Source: Chromatocurvus halotolerans (GTDB lineage: Bacteria; Pseudomonadota; Gammaproteobacteria; Pseudomonadales; Halieaceae). From it: 64,000 nucleotides of DNA. Location of the stretch: contig NZ_SLWX01000016.1 of assembly GCF_004340525.1 (NCBI RefSeq), forward strand, positions 1 through 64,000. Reading direction: 5' to 3'. A program made the position numbers and the translations under genes. The notes under the pieces were generated by a model that was not told the DNA's origin, did not search any database, and saw nothing but the letters and a program-made list of their open reading frames with translations. Positions 18,128 to 25,919 of this stretch are shown here, piece by piece; position 1 is the first letter of the stretch, and every line of letters begins with the position of its first letter.

Positions 18128-19031
18128 TGCTGCGGTGACAGACAGGATTCAGCCCGGTCGGGCGACATGGCGGGATTATCGGGAACTGACCAAGCCCGGT
18201 GTCGTGGCACTGATGATCCTCACCTCGGTGATCGGAATGTGCATGGCCGTGCCCGGTATGGTGCCCCTGGATGCCCTGATTCTGGGCAACCTCGGGATTG
18301 CACTCTGTGCCGGCGCCGCCGCGGCCGTCAATCATCTGGTTGACCAGCAGATCGACCAGCGCATGGCGCGCACGCGAAACCGACCCATGGCACAGGGTCG
18401 CGTGTCACCTCTGCAGGCCGGCCTGTTTGCAGCGACGCTCGGCGTGTCCGGCATGCTGATATTACTGATCTGGGTGAACGCGCTGACCGCCTGGCTGACC
18501 CTGGCATCGCTGGTGGGTTATGCCTTCATTTACACGCTGTTCCTGAAGCGGGCCACGCCCCAGAACATTGTCATTGGCGGACTGGCCGGCGCTGCGCCGC
18601 CGCTCCTGGGCTGGACCGCGGTCACGGGAGAAATTCACGGACATGCGCTGTTACTGGTGTTGATCATTTTTGCCTGGACACCGCCGCACTTCTGGGCCCT
18701 TGCCATCCACCGCAAGGCGGAATACGCGCTGGTGGATGTACCCATGCTGCCCGTGACCCACGGTGATGAGTTCACCAAGCTGCACATACTGCTATACACC
18801 ATCATCATGTTTCTTATCACGTTGATGCCCTTTGTGACGCGGCTTTCGGGCCCGCTGTATCTTGCGGGTGCCGTGATTCTCGGCGGTCGCTTCCTGTACT
18901 GGGCCATTGTCCTGATGCGCGGCACCCAGGAAAGGGCCGCCATCATGACCTTCAAATATTCCATCAACTATCTCATGCTGCTCTTTGTGGTCATGCTGGT
19001 TGATCACTACGTGTTTCCGATACAGGGCTGA
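18120..19031 (+). CDS. ctaB: Protoheme IX farnesyltransferase (heme O synthase)
   Basis: Polytopic UbiA-superfamily prenyltransferase that converts heme B to heme O, the precursor of heme A. The 303-residue protein has the first Asp-rich motif [19 protein letters not shown] and a second conserved cytoplasmic loop [17 protein letters not shown], with nine predicted helices. Its start overlaps the preceding gene by 8 nt. Heme O must still be oxidised to heme A by CtaA, whose gene normally precedes ctaB but is missing from this cluster. Confidence 0.97.
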   Translation: MGDAAVTDRIQPGRATWRDYRELTKPGVVALMILTSVIGMCMAVPGMVPLDALILGNLGIALCAGAAAAVNHLVDQQIDQRMARTRNRPMAQGRVSPLQAGLFAATLGVSGMLILLIWVNALTAWLTLASLVGYAFIYTLFLKRATPQNIVIGGLAGAAPPLLGWTAVTGEIHGHALLLVLIIFAWTPPHFWALAIHRKAEYALVDVPMLPVTHGDEFTKLHILLYTIIMFLITLMPFVTRLSGPLYLAGAVILGGRFLYWAIVLMRGTQERAAIMTFKYSINYLMLLFVVMLVDHYVFPIQG

Positions 19032-19037
19032 TTGACG

Positions 19038-19700
19038 ATGAGTGGACGCGACGGATCTTCGAGGCCTGCCGGTGTGCGCTACACGATCATCGGCGTGCTG
19101 GTCTTCATTTTCATTATTGTGGCGGGCTTCGTGTATCGCGTACAGCAGCCGCGTATCATGACGACCTCGGAGATGCAGGCGAACGGCCTGTATCTCATGG
19201 ACACGCCGCGGGACGTCGGTGAGTTTTCACTGGTCGACCATCGCGGCGAGCCGTTTACCCCGGCGCGCCTTGAGGGTGAGTGGACCCTGGTATTTTTCGG
19301 TTTCACCCACTGCCCCGATATCTGCCCCACCACCATGGCCTTCCTTGATCGCTTTATCGGCGAGCTCGACGGCACCGAAGCCGAGGATACCGAGGTGGTG
19401 ATGATATCGGTGGATCCGGCGCGCGATACCGTGGAGCAGCTGGCGTCCTATGTGCCCTATTTCAACGAGGATTTCACCGGCGTGACCGGCGAGTTTCTCG
19501 ATCTGTTCCGCTTTGCCACCAACCTCAATACGCCCTTTCGCAAGGTCCCCGGGCAGGACGACGATTACGTGGTGGACCACAGTGCCAATGTCATCCTGAT
19601 CAATCCCCGCGGCGATTACCACGGCTTCTTCAAGGCGCCGCTGGATATGGCAAAGATGAAAGTGACGTATCGATCCGCCCGCTACCGCTGGGATCACTGA
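19038..19700 (+). CDS. SCO1/SenC family copper chaperone
   Basis: Membrane-anchored thioredoxin-fold protein that assembles the CuA site of oxidase subunit II. One N-terminal helix (YTIIGVLVFIFIIVAGFVYRV) precedes the domain with FGFTHCPDICPTT (copper-binding CxxxC) and the partner His in VVDHSANVILINPRG, so all three Cu ligands are present. ATG at 19038 gives 220 residues; a TTG two codons earlier is possible. It is six nt after ctaB and ends the oxidase assembly run; polA follows 21 nt later. Confidence 0.95.
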   Translation: MSGRDGSSRPAGVRYTIIGVLVFIFIIVAGFVYRVQQPRIMTTSEMQANGLYLMDTPRDVGEFSLVDHRGEPFTPARLEGEWTLVFFGFTHCPDICPTTMAFLDRFIGELDGTEAEDTEVVMISVDPARDTVEQLASYVPYFNEDFTGVTGEFLDLFRFATNLNTPFRKVPGQDDDYVVDHSANVILINPRGDYHGFFKAPLDMAKMKVTYRSARYRWDH

Positions 19701-19721
19701 CACGCCGGAGAACCACGCACC

Positions 19722-22445
19722 ATGTCCGATACCGCGCCGCTGGTCCTGGTAGATGGCTCATCCTATCTCTACCGTGCCTTTCATGCCCTGCCGCCTCTGA
19801 ACAATTCCCGCGGTGAACCCACGGGCGCGGTCAAGGGCGTGATCAGCATGATTCGCCGACTGTACAAGGATTATCCGGGAAGCACCGTTGCCGTGGTGTT
19901 TGACGCGCCGGGCAAGACCTTCCGCGATGAGCTGTTCGAGTCCTATAAAGCCCAGCGGCCACCGATGCCCGACGATCTGCGCGAGCAGGTGGCGCCGATC
20001 CACAACATTGTGCGCGCCATGGGGCTGCCGCTGCTGTGCGTCGAGGGTGTAGAGGCGGATGACGTGATCGGCACCCTGGCGCGTCAGGCCGCAGGTGCCG
20101 GGCAGCACGTGGTGGTATCTACCGGCGACAAGGACATGGCGCAGCTCGTCAACGCCCATGTGACGCTGGTCAATACCATGACGGATACCGTGCTCGACGA
20201 AGCGGGTGTGCGCGAGAAATTTGGTCTGCCACCCTCGCTCATCATCGACTTCCTCGCGCTGATGGGTGACAAGGTCGACAACATTCCCGGCGTACCCGGC
20301 GTGGGCGAAAAGACGGCCCTGGCGCTGCTGCAGGGGCTCGGCGGCGTGGACGATATCTATCGCTCACTCGACCGTGTGGCAGGCCTGTCTTTTCGCGGCG
20401 CAAAAACCATGGCTGCAAAGCTTGAGGCGGAGGAGGCGTCGGCCCGTCTTTCCTACCAGCTGGCGACGATCAAGACCGATGTCGAACTGCCCTTCGCGGC
20501 GCAGGACCTGGCACCCGGGGAGCCGGATACGGACAGCCTGGTGGAACTGTTCCAGCGCATGGAATTCAAGGCCTGGCTGGAAGAGCTGCTGGTCGCCGGT
20601 GCCTTGGCTGAAGGGGATGACGCGTCGGGCATCAACCGCGACGCCTATGCCCTGGTGACCACACAGCCCGAGCTGGACAGCTGGATCGCCCGCCTCAAGG
20701 AGGCGGAGCTGTTTGCCTTTGATACCGAGACCACAAGCCTCAACTACATGCTGGCGGACATCGTCGGCGTTTCGTTTGCGGTAACACCCGGCGAAGCCGC
20801 CTATGTGCCGCTGGCCCACAGCTACGCCGGCGCGCCGGAGCAACTTGATCGCGAGTCGGTGCTGGAGCAGCTGCGCCCCCTGCTGGAGGACCCGGCCCGG
20901 GACAAGATCGGTCAGAACCTGAAGTACGATAGCAGCGTTCTGGCGCGCTACGGCATCACCTTGCGCGGCATCCGCTTCGATACCATGCTGGAGTCCTATG
21001 TGCTGGATTCCACGGCCACCCGCCATGATATGGACAGCCTGGCCCTGAAATATCTCGGGCACAAGACCATTCACTTCGAGGACGTGGCGGGAAAGGGAGT
21101 AAAACAGATTACCTTTGATCAGGTGGCGCTCGAGCAGGCGGGACCCTATGCGGCCGAGGATGCGGATATCTGCCTGCGACTTCACGAGGTGCTGTGGCCC
21201 CGGCTCGAGGCGGAGCCGGGATTGCGCTCGGTGTTCGAGGACATCGAGCTGCCGCTGGTGTCGGTGCTGTCGAAAATAGAGCGCCAGGGTGCCCTGCTCG
21301 ATTGCGACCTGCTCGGGCGCCAGAGCGAGGAACTGGGCGAGCGGCTCGGCATGCTGGAGAGGGAGGCCCATGATCTTGCGGGCCAGGTGTTCAACCTCGG
21401 TTCCACCAAGCAGCTGGGCGAGATCCTGTTCGACAAGCTGGGCCTGCCTGTCATCCGCAAGACACCCAAAGGCGCACCGTCCACTGCAGAAGAAGTGCTC
21501 GCAGAGCTGGCGCTGGATTACCCGCTGCCCAGGGTGCTGCTGGAATACCGTGGCCTGAGCAAGCTGAAGTCCACCTACACCGACAAGCTGCCGACCATGG
21601 TCAATCCCGAGACCGGGCGCCTGCATACGTCCTACCACCAGGCGGTTACCGCCACCGGCCGACTGTCTTCCTCCGACCCCAATCTGCAGAACATTCCCAT
21701 CCGCAGCGAGGACGGCAGGCGCATTCGCCGCGCCTTCATTGCCCCTGAGGGCTGGAGGGTGCTGGCGGCGGATTACTCTCAGATTGAGCTGCGCATCATG
21801 GCGCACCTGTCTGGCGACGCCGGGCTGCTGGATGCTTTCAACGAAGGCCTGGACGTGCATGCTGCCACGGCGTCCGAGGTGTTTGATGTGGCGCTGGATT
21901 CGGTGTCATCCGAGCAGCGGCGCAAGGCCAAGGCGATCAATTTTGGCCTGATCTACGGCATGTCGGCCTTTGGTCTGGCGCGCCAGCTCCACCTGGGTCG
22001 TCAGGAGGCCCAGGCCTATATCGACCGCTATTTCGAGCGCTATCCCGGGGTGCAGGACTACATGGATCGTACGCGTGCGCTGGCCCACGAGCAGGGCTAC
22101 GTCGAGACGCTGTTTGGTCGACGGCTGTATCTGCCCGAGATCAATGCGCGCAACAAGATGCGACAGCAGGGCGCGGAGCGTACGGCCATCAATGCGCCCA
22201 TGCAGGGCAGCGCGGCGGACATTATCAAGAAGGCGATGCTTACCGTGAGCAAATGGCTGGACGCGGAGTCAGTGCCCGCTTACCTTGTGATGCAAGTGCA
22301 CGACGAACTGGTGCTTGAGGTTCGAGAGGATGTGGTGGAAGAGATCAGTGCGGCGGTCTGCGAGCGCATGTCCGCCGCAGCCGAGCTTGCCGTGCCTCTG
22401 CTGGTAGAGGCGGGCACTGGCAGCAACTGGGACGAGGCGCACTGA
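19722..22445 (+). CDS. polA: DNA polymerase I
   Basis: Repair and lagging-strand maturation polymerase of 907 residues with all three domains. The 5'-3' exonuclease is at about 1-300 ([55 protein letters not shown]). The 3'-5' proofreading domain (about 320-510) keeps its acidic residues: [18 protein letters not shown] and [13 protein letters not shown]. The polymerase domain has motif [17 protein letters not shown], motif [15 protein letters not shown] and motif [11 protein letters not shown]. All three activities are therefore expected. Followed by the sRNA locus, as in Pseudomonas (and Spot 42 in E. coli). Confidence 0.98.
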   Translation: MSDTAPLVLVDGSSYLYRAFHALPPLNNSRGEPTGAVKGVISMIRRLYKDYPGSTVAVVFDAPGKTFRDELFESYKAQRPPMPDDLREQVAPIHNIVRAMGLPLLCVEGVEADDVIGTLARQAAGAGQHVVVSTGDKDMAQLVNAHVTLVNTMTDTVLDEAGVREKFGLPPSLIIDFLALMGDKVDNIPGVPGVGEKTALALLQGLGGVDDIYRSLDRVAGLSFRGAKTMAAKLEAEEASARLSYQLATIKTDVELPFAAQDLAPGEPDTDSLVELFQRMEFKAWLEELLVAGALAEGDDASGINRDAYALVTTQPELDSWIARLKEAELFAFDTETTSLNYMLADIVGVSFAVTPGEAAYVPLAHSYAGAPEQLDRESVLEQLRPLLEDPARDKIGQNLKYDSSVLARYGITLRGIRFDTMLESYVLDSTATRHDMDSLALKYLGHKTIHFEDVAGKGVKQITFDQVALEQAGPYAAEDADICLRLHEVLWPRLEAEPGLRSVFEDIELPLVSVLSKIERQGALLDCDLLGRQSEELGERLGMLEREAHDLAGQVFNLGSTKQLGEILFDKLGLPVIRKTPKGAPSTAEEVLAELALDYPLPRVLLEYRGLSKLKSTYTDKLPTMVNPETGRLHTSYHQAVTATGRLSSSDPNLQNIPIRSEDGRRIRRAFIAPEGWRVLAADYSQIELRIMAHLSGDAGLLDAFNEGLDVHAATASEVFDVALDSVSSEQRRKAKAINFGLIYGMSAFGLARQLHLGRQEAQAYIDRYFERYPGVQDYMDRTRALAHEQGYVETLFGRRLYLPEINARNKMRQQGAERTAINAPMQGSAADIIKKAMLTVSKWLDAESVPAYLVMQVHDELVLEVREDVVEEISAAVCERMSAAAELAVPLLVEAGTGSNWDEAH

Positions 22446-22488
22446 TCAGCGGGTGTGCGGCGTGGGGAAAAAAATTTCCACGGTTATG

Positions 22489-22515
22489 GAACTCGCATGT
22501 CAGCACCCGGTCTAC
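22489..22515 (+). promoter_or_regulatory. Predicted sigmaE/AlgU-type promoter of the sRNA
   Basis: GAACTC (22489-22494), 16-nt spacer, TCTAC (22511-22515). This fits the extracytoplasmic-stress consensus GAACTT-N16-TCtgA and would start transcription near 22520, exactly where the first hairpin of the sRNA begins. It lies 44 nt beyond the polA stop. Confidence 0.6.
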
Positions 22516-22518
22516 TTA

Positions 22519-22638
22519 CGTGTGGCAATTGCCACGCATGATGTCTGCACTTCCCCGGTGCGACATCACTTTCTCTTCCCCTGAGAAAGCCATGTGCCCG
22601 ACTCGCGCTCCCCCTCTGCGTTGGTCGGGCTTTTTTTT
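22519..22638 (+). ncRNA. ErsA/Spot 42-position small RNA with C-rich loops
   Basis: Roughly 120-nt RNA between polA and engB. Four consecutive stem-loops can be read. SL1 is 22520-22537 (GTGGC/GCCAC). SL2 is 22540-22567 (GATGTC/GACATC plus GCAC/GTGC) with loop TTCCCCG. SL3 is 22569-22589 (CTTTCTC/GAGAAAG, perfect 7 bp) with loop TTCCCCT. SL4 is the intrinsic terminator GCCCGAC/GTCGGGC, whose loop holds CCCCC, followed by eight T. Three loops thus expose C-runs able to pair with Shine-Dalgarno sequences. Position and promoter type match Pseudomonas ErsA, an AlgU-dependent Hfq-associated sRNA; identity as ErsA itself is inference. Confidence 0.8.
22596..22638 (+). terminator. Intrinsic terminator of the sRNA
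   Basis: Stem GCCCGAC (22596-22602) with GTCGGGC (22624-22630), an inner CGC/GCG pairing, and T8 at 22631-22638. It is ten bases from the convergent engB stop. On the minus strand no T-run follows the stem, so it terminates only the plus strand. Confidence 0.9.
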
Positions 22639-22648
22639 GGCCTGGGGA

Positions 22649-23317
22649 TTACGGCCTTTCTTCATCGCCCTCACTGTCATACAGCACACTGGTGTCCGTG
22701 AGCCAGGCATCGAGAACCCCCACCAGTGTCTTGTGGCCGGTATGCTTGAGGGACGAGAAGAGCTGAACGGACATCCCTTCGGGGTAGGTTTCCGCACGCT
22801 TGCGCGCCTGCAGCAATGTGGCTTCGGCGGGACCACGCTTTAGCTTGTCGGCCTTCGTCAGCAGCATGTGTACCGGCATACCCGCCGCGCTCCCCCATTC
22901 CAGCATCTGCAGGTCGAAAGGTTGAAACGGGCGGCGGATATCCATCAGCAAAATCAGCCCGCGCAGGCTCTGCCGTTCCTGCAGGTATTTCTCCAGCTGA
23001 CGCGTCCAGGCGTCCTTGACGGCCTTCGGCACCCGCGCGAAGCCATAGCCCGGGAGGTCTACCAGACGCTGCCGGTCACTCAGCGCAAAAAAATTGAGCA
23101 GCTGCGTGCGCCCGGGCGTTTTCGAGGTGCGCGCCAGCTTCGGCTGCCCCGTAAGGCTGTTGATGGCGCTGGATTTCCCCGCGTTGGAGCGACCGGCAAA
23201 TGCCACTTCCCAACCGGTATCTGTCGGGCACTGTGACACCTTGCCCGCACTCTGCAGGAATGTGGCTTTGCGATAATCCGGTGCTGCCATGGCGGTGTCG
23301 CCGGGCGCTTCTGACAT
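22649..23317 (-). CDS. engB: Ribosome biogenesis GTPase EngB (YsxC/YihA)
   Basis: Small Era/Obg-type GTPase needed for 50S subunit assembly. The 222-residue protein has all G motifs: G1 GRSNAGKSS, G2 TPGRTQ, G3 DLPGYG, G4 TKADK and G5 SSLKHTG. An N-terminal tail of about 35 residues is normal. It faces the sRNA gene, and its transcript could run antisense through it. Divergent from the cytochrome c5 gene. Order polA-sRNA-engB is conserved in Pseudomonas and Enterobacteria. Confidence 0.96.
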   Translation of the reverse strand: MSEAPGDTAMAAPDYRKATFLQSAGKVSQCPTDTGWEVAFAGRSNAGKSSAINSLTGQPKLARTSKTPGRTQLLNFFALSDRQRLVDLPGYGFARVPKAVKDAWTRQLEKYLQERQSLRGLILLMDIRRPFQPFDLQMLEWGSAAGMPVHMLLTKADKLKRGPAEATLLQARKRAETYPEGMSVQLFSSLKHTGHKTLVGVLDAWLTDTSVLYDSEGDEERP

Positions 23318-23330
23318 TTTGTTGTCCTGC

Positions 23331-23359
23331 TTTGTCGGGCTGCGTATCTCGTATATAAT
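23331..23359 (+). promoter_or_regulatory. Predicted sigma70 promoter for the cytochrome c5-c4 genes
   Basis: TTTGTC (23331-23336), 17-nt spacer, TATAAT (23354-23359). Directly downstream, GCCACAC (23360-23366) and GTGTGGC (23388-23394) form a perfect 7-bp inverted repeat spanning the predicted start site, either an operator-like dyad or a 5' hairpin. Confidence 0.55.
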
Positions 23360-23425
23360 GCCACACGTTTTTTGCCTCCCATAAACGGTGTGGCATCAAG
23401 CCTACTTTTAAAAACGAGGTACGAC

Positions 23426-23725
23426 ATGAAAAAAGTATTGTTTGCAGCCCTTCTGGCCGCTGGTGCTACTCACGGTGTTGTCGCCGAGCCGAACATGGAC
23501 AAGTACAACAAGAGCTGTGCTGTCTGTCATGCGGCAGGTGTGGCCGGTGCTCCGAAGACAGGCAATGCCGAAGCCTGGGCGCCCCGCCTGGAAAAGGGCA
23601 TGGACGCGCTGGTCGCTTCCGTCAAGGGCGGTCTCAATGCGATGCCGCCCAAAGGCATGTGCTTTGACTGCAGCGACGAAGAGTACATGGAGCTCATCAA
23701 CTACATGTCCAAGCCGGCAGAATAG
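23426..23725 (+). CDS. Cytochrome c5 family protein
   Basis: Periplasmic monoheme cytochrome of 99 residues. After a signal peptide (MKKVLFAALLAAGATHGVVA, cleaved before EPN) comes heme motif CAVCH and, near the C-terminus, MPPKGMCFDCSDEE: a Met ligand and the CxxC disulfide that marks the c5 group. Likely a soluble electron carrier to the terminal oxidase. GAGGT at 23416-23420 fixes the ATG. The c4 gene follows in 30 nt. Confidence 0.93.
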   Translation: MKKVLFAALLAAGATHGVVAEPNMDKYNKSCAVCHAAGVAGAPKTGNAEAWAPRLEKGMDALVASVKGGLNAMPPKGMCFDCSDEEYMELINYMSKPAE

Positions 23726-23755
23726 TCCGCGCTTGGCAGCAGACTGGGAACTGAC

Positions 23756-24385
23756 ATGAAATATGCGATTCTAGCGTTTGGCCTGCTGTGCACAGCACAG
23801 GTAGCCACTGCCGCCACGGCTCCCCGTGGTGATGCCGATGCGGGAAAAACCAAGGCCGCAACCTGCGCCGCGTGTCACGCGGAGGACGGAAACAGTGCGG
23901 TCCCGAGTTTTCCCAAGCTGGCGGGGCTGGGCGAAAAGTATCTTTTCCAGCAGCTGCAGTATATCCGTGACGGTGTGCGCCCCGTGGCCCAGATGGCGGG
24001 CCAGGTCGACAACATGAGCGATCAGGATCTTGCCGATCTTGCCGCGTATTACGACAGCAAGACGCGTTCCGGCAGCACCGCAGACCCGGATCTCGTCGAG
24101 CTGGGAGAGCAGGTCTACCGCGCAGGCATTCCCGAGCGCAACGTAGCTGCCTGTATCGCCTGCCATTCACCCAACGGCGCCGGAAACGACCCTGCAGGCT
24201 TTCCTGCCCTGGGCGGTCAGCACGCGGAATACATCGCCCAGCAGCTGGAGATGTACCGCAAGGGCTACGAGGATCCTGAAGGGCGCGTGACCGATGGTGA
24301 CATCAAGATCATGCGCAGCAATGCCTTCGGTCTGAGCGACATGGAAATCGAGGCGGTATCCAGCTACGCTTCCGGCCTGCGCTGA
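23756..24385 (+). CDS. Diheme cytochrome c4
   Basis: Periplasmic two-domain electron carrier of 209 residues. Signal peptide MKYAILAFGLLCTAQVATA is followed by two homologous cytochrome c domains with heme motifs CAACH and CIACH. Candidate Met ligands lie in VAQMAGQVDNMSD and IKIMRSNAFGLSD. Cytochromes c4 donate electrons to cbb3 or caa3 oxidases in Pseudomonas-type bacteria, fitting the oxidase genes 5 kb away. Ends in a strong terminator. Confidence 0.95.
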   Translation: MKYAILAFGLLCTAQVATAATAPRGDADAGKTKAATCAACHAEDGNSAVPSFPKLAGLGEKYLFQQLQYIRDGVRPVAQMAGQVDNMSDQDLADLAAYYDSKTRSGSTADPDLVELGEQVYRAGIPERNVAACIACHSPNGAGNDPAGFPALGGQHAEYIAQQLEMYRKGYEDPEGRVTDGDIKIMRSNAFGLSDMEIEAVSSYASGLR

Positions 24386-24410
24386 CAGCGTGTCGGGTGC
24401 CCGTCTGGGA

Positions 24411-24437
24411 AGGTGGCCATTGCTGGCCACCTTTTTT
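24411..24437 (+). terminator. Intrinsic terminator after cytochrome c4
   Basis: Perfect 9-bp stem AGGTGGCCA/TGGCCACCT with a 4-nt loop, the last T of the stem opening a run of six T (24432-24437). Confidence 0.92.
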
Positions 24438-24486
24438 ATGGCGTATGAAAATCCACAAACGCCGCGTGCGTGCGGCCCGTGACGCC

Positions 24487-24513
24487 GAACTCGTGCCTCT
24501 TCCTGCTGTCAGA
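24487..24513 (+). promoter_or_regulatory. Predicted sigmaE/AlgU-type promoter of dsbA
   Basis: GAACTC (24487-24492), 16-nt spacer, TCAGA (24509-24513); the spacing and -35 are identical to the sRNA promoter at 22489. Transcription would begin near 24519, about 40 nt before the dsbA ATG. Because the terminator at 24411-24437 isolates dsbA from the cytochromes, it needs its own promoter, and this is the best candidate. Confidence 0.55.
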
Positions 24514-24557
24514 GTACACGCGATAACAAGCCAACGGCGCAATCAGAGAGAGTAACT

Positions 24558-25208
24558 ATGTTCAAGCAATGTGTTTCTACCGTGGTCCTGGTACTGGCGG
24601 TCACTGCCTCTGCACTGGCACAGGACACCTGGAAAGCCGGTGAAGACTATGATGTGATTTCCCCGGCCATCCGAACGTCCGAGCCCGACAAGGTCGAGGT
24701 GCACGAGTTCTTCTGGTACGGCTGTGGCCACTGCTATAACTTTGAGCCCCTGGTGGTGCAGTGGAAGAAGACATTGCCTGAAGATGTCGTGGTGAAGGGG
24801 TCGCCGGCAATATGGAACAAGCCGATGGAGCTTCATGCACAGGCTTTTTACACCGCGGAGGTTCTCGGTGTGCTGGATGATGTGCATCTGCCCCTGTTCC
24901 AGGCCCTGAATGTCGATGGCAAGCGACTGCAGTCGGAAAAGGAAATCGGCAATCTGTTTGAAAAGCACGGCGTTGATCGGGAGGACTTTTCCAAGGCCTT
25001 CAATTCGTTTGGCGTTGGCAGCATGACGCGTCAGGCCAATGCCCGCGCGCGAGCCGCAAAGATAACCGGTACGCCGGAGATGATGGTAAACGGCAAGTAC
25101 CGCATCACCACGCGAAAGGCGGGCAGTCAGGCAAACATGCTGAAAATCGCCGACTTTCTCATAGAAAAGGAACGTTCCGTACTCACCGCCAGCAACGCCG
25201 GTTCCTGA
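24558..25208 (+). CDS. dsbA: Thiol:disulfide interchange protein DsbA
   Basis: Periplasmic oxidase that introduces disulfides into exported proteins. The 216-residue protein has a signal peptide (MFKQCVSTVVLVLAVTASALA), the thioredoxin-fold active site in FFWYGCGHCYNFEP and the cis-Pro loop ITGTPEMMV. The active site is CGHC, as in eukaryotic PDI, instead of the CPHC usual in DsbA. AGAGAGAG precedes the ATG. DsbA also matters here because it helps form the cysteines of the c-type cytochrome and CuA proteins encoded nearby. Confidence 0.95.
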   Translation: MFKQCVSTVVLVLAVTASALAQDTWKAGEDYDVISPAIRTSEPDKVEVHEFFWYGCGHCYNFEPLVVQWKKTLPEDVVVKGSPAIWNKPMELHAQAFYTAEVLGVLDDVHLPLFQALNVDGKRLQSEKEIGNLFEKHGVDREDFSKAFNSFGVGSMTRQANARARAAKITGTPEMMVNGKYRITTRKAGSQANMLKIADFLIEKERSVLTASNAGS

Positions 25209-25227
25209 CTTCCAGGCTTTCCTCTTT

Positions 25228-25260
25228 CAACCGGACGGGCATCCTGCCGCTGTCCGGTTG
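25228..25260. terminator. Hairpin between dsbA and the convergent reductase gene
   Basis: Perfect 9-bp stem CAACCGGAC/GTCCGGTTG with a 15-nt loop in the 63-nt gap between convergent genes. There is no T-run directly after it on either strand (ATTCGCTTT on plus), so it is at best a weak or factor-assisted terminator. Confidence 0.45.
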
Positions 25261-25271
25261 ATTCGCTTTGC

Positions 25272-25889
25272 TTACATGCCGTTACTGTAGGTTTCCAGCG
25301 ACACTTTTCCGCTCGCCCTGATCTGTCGGAATGCATTGCCATATTCACCCAGCATGTCAAGGCAGTAGGTCAGTCGGCCCGCCAGGTAGCTGTGTGCTTC
25401 GGCATCGTTGTCGGCAGCGTCGCTGTTGAATACCTGCGCCACGTTCCTGACAATCAAATGTTCTGGCAGATAGCACAGACGGCTGTTCTTGTAGCTGCTC
25501 ATGCGCAGTTCGGCGATGGGATAGGCGCCATTGTCGCTGGCTGACACCGAGACGATCAGAGCGGGCTTGTGTGCCAGCTCTCCTCCCGCGGCCCACAGCA
25601 GGAAAAAGTTTTTCAGACCTGAAGGCACCATGCCGTGCCATTCCGGAGTGACCACAACAAAGGCATCACAGGAATTGACCTGCTCCCGCAGAGCGGGCAG
25701 GTGCTCCTGCCATGCGCCGCCGCCAGACCAGACGCTTTCGTCCCAGAATGGCAGCGGATTGTCGGCCAGCGTCAGCAGCCAGCGATTTTCGCACCACGCA
25801 CTGTCCTCAAGCTGGCGGTCGATGTAGCGCGCTACCTTCTCGCTCTGCGACTGTGGGCGATGGCTGCCGCTGATAATTCCTGTCTTCAT
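25272..25889 (-). CDS. NADPH-dependent FMN reductase family protein
   Basis: Flavodoxin-fold oxidoreductase of 205 residues. The phosphate-binding loop GSHRPQSQSEKVARY is at the N-terminus and the flavin-contacting segment VVVTPEWHGMVPSGLKNFF at about 78-96 is characteristic of NAD(P)H:FMN/quinone/chromate reductases (azobenzene-reductase-like fold). Substrate unknown. The gene is 30 nt from the Bcr/CflA transporter on the same strand and the two may be co-transcribed. Confidence 0.85.
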   Translation of the reverse strand: MKTGIISGSHRPQSQSEKVARYIDRQLEDSAWCENRWLLTLADNPLPFWDESVWSGGGAWQEHLPALREQVNSCDAFVVVTPEWHGMVPSGLKNFFLLWAAGGELAHKPALIVSVSASDNGAYPIAELRMSSYKNSRLCYLPEHLIVRNVAQVFNSDAADNDAEAHSYLAGRLTYCLDMLGEYGNAFRQIRASGKVSLETYSNGM

Positions 25890-25919
25890 CTCAAGGTCTC
25901 CCTTTGCGTTGTCAATGAG

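Noticed and set aside
22631-22638. Possibility that the sRNA terminator is bidirectional and also ends engB
   Set aside because: On the minus strand no T-run follows the stem.
23749-23775. GAACTG-N16-TCTAG resembling a third sigmaE promoter at the cytochrome c4 start
   Set aside because: It overlaps the c4 start codon, so transcription would begin inside the gene; taken as chance.
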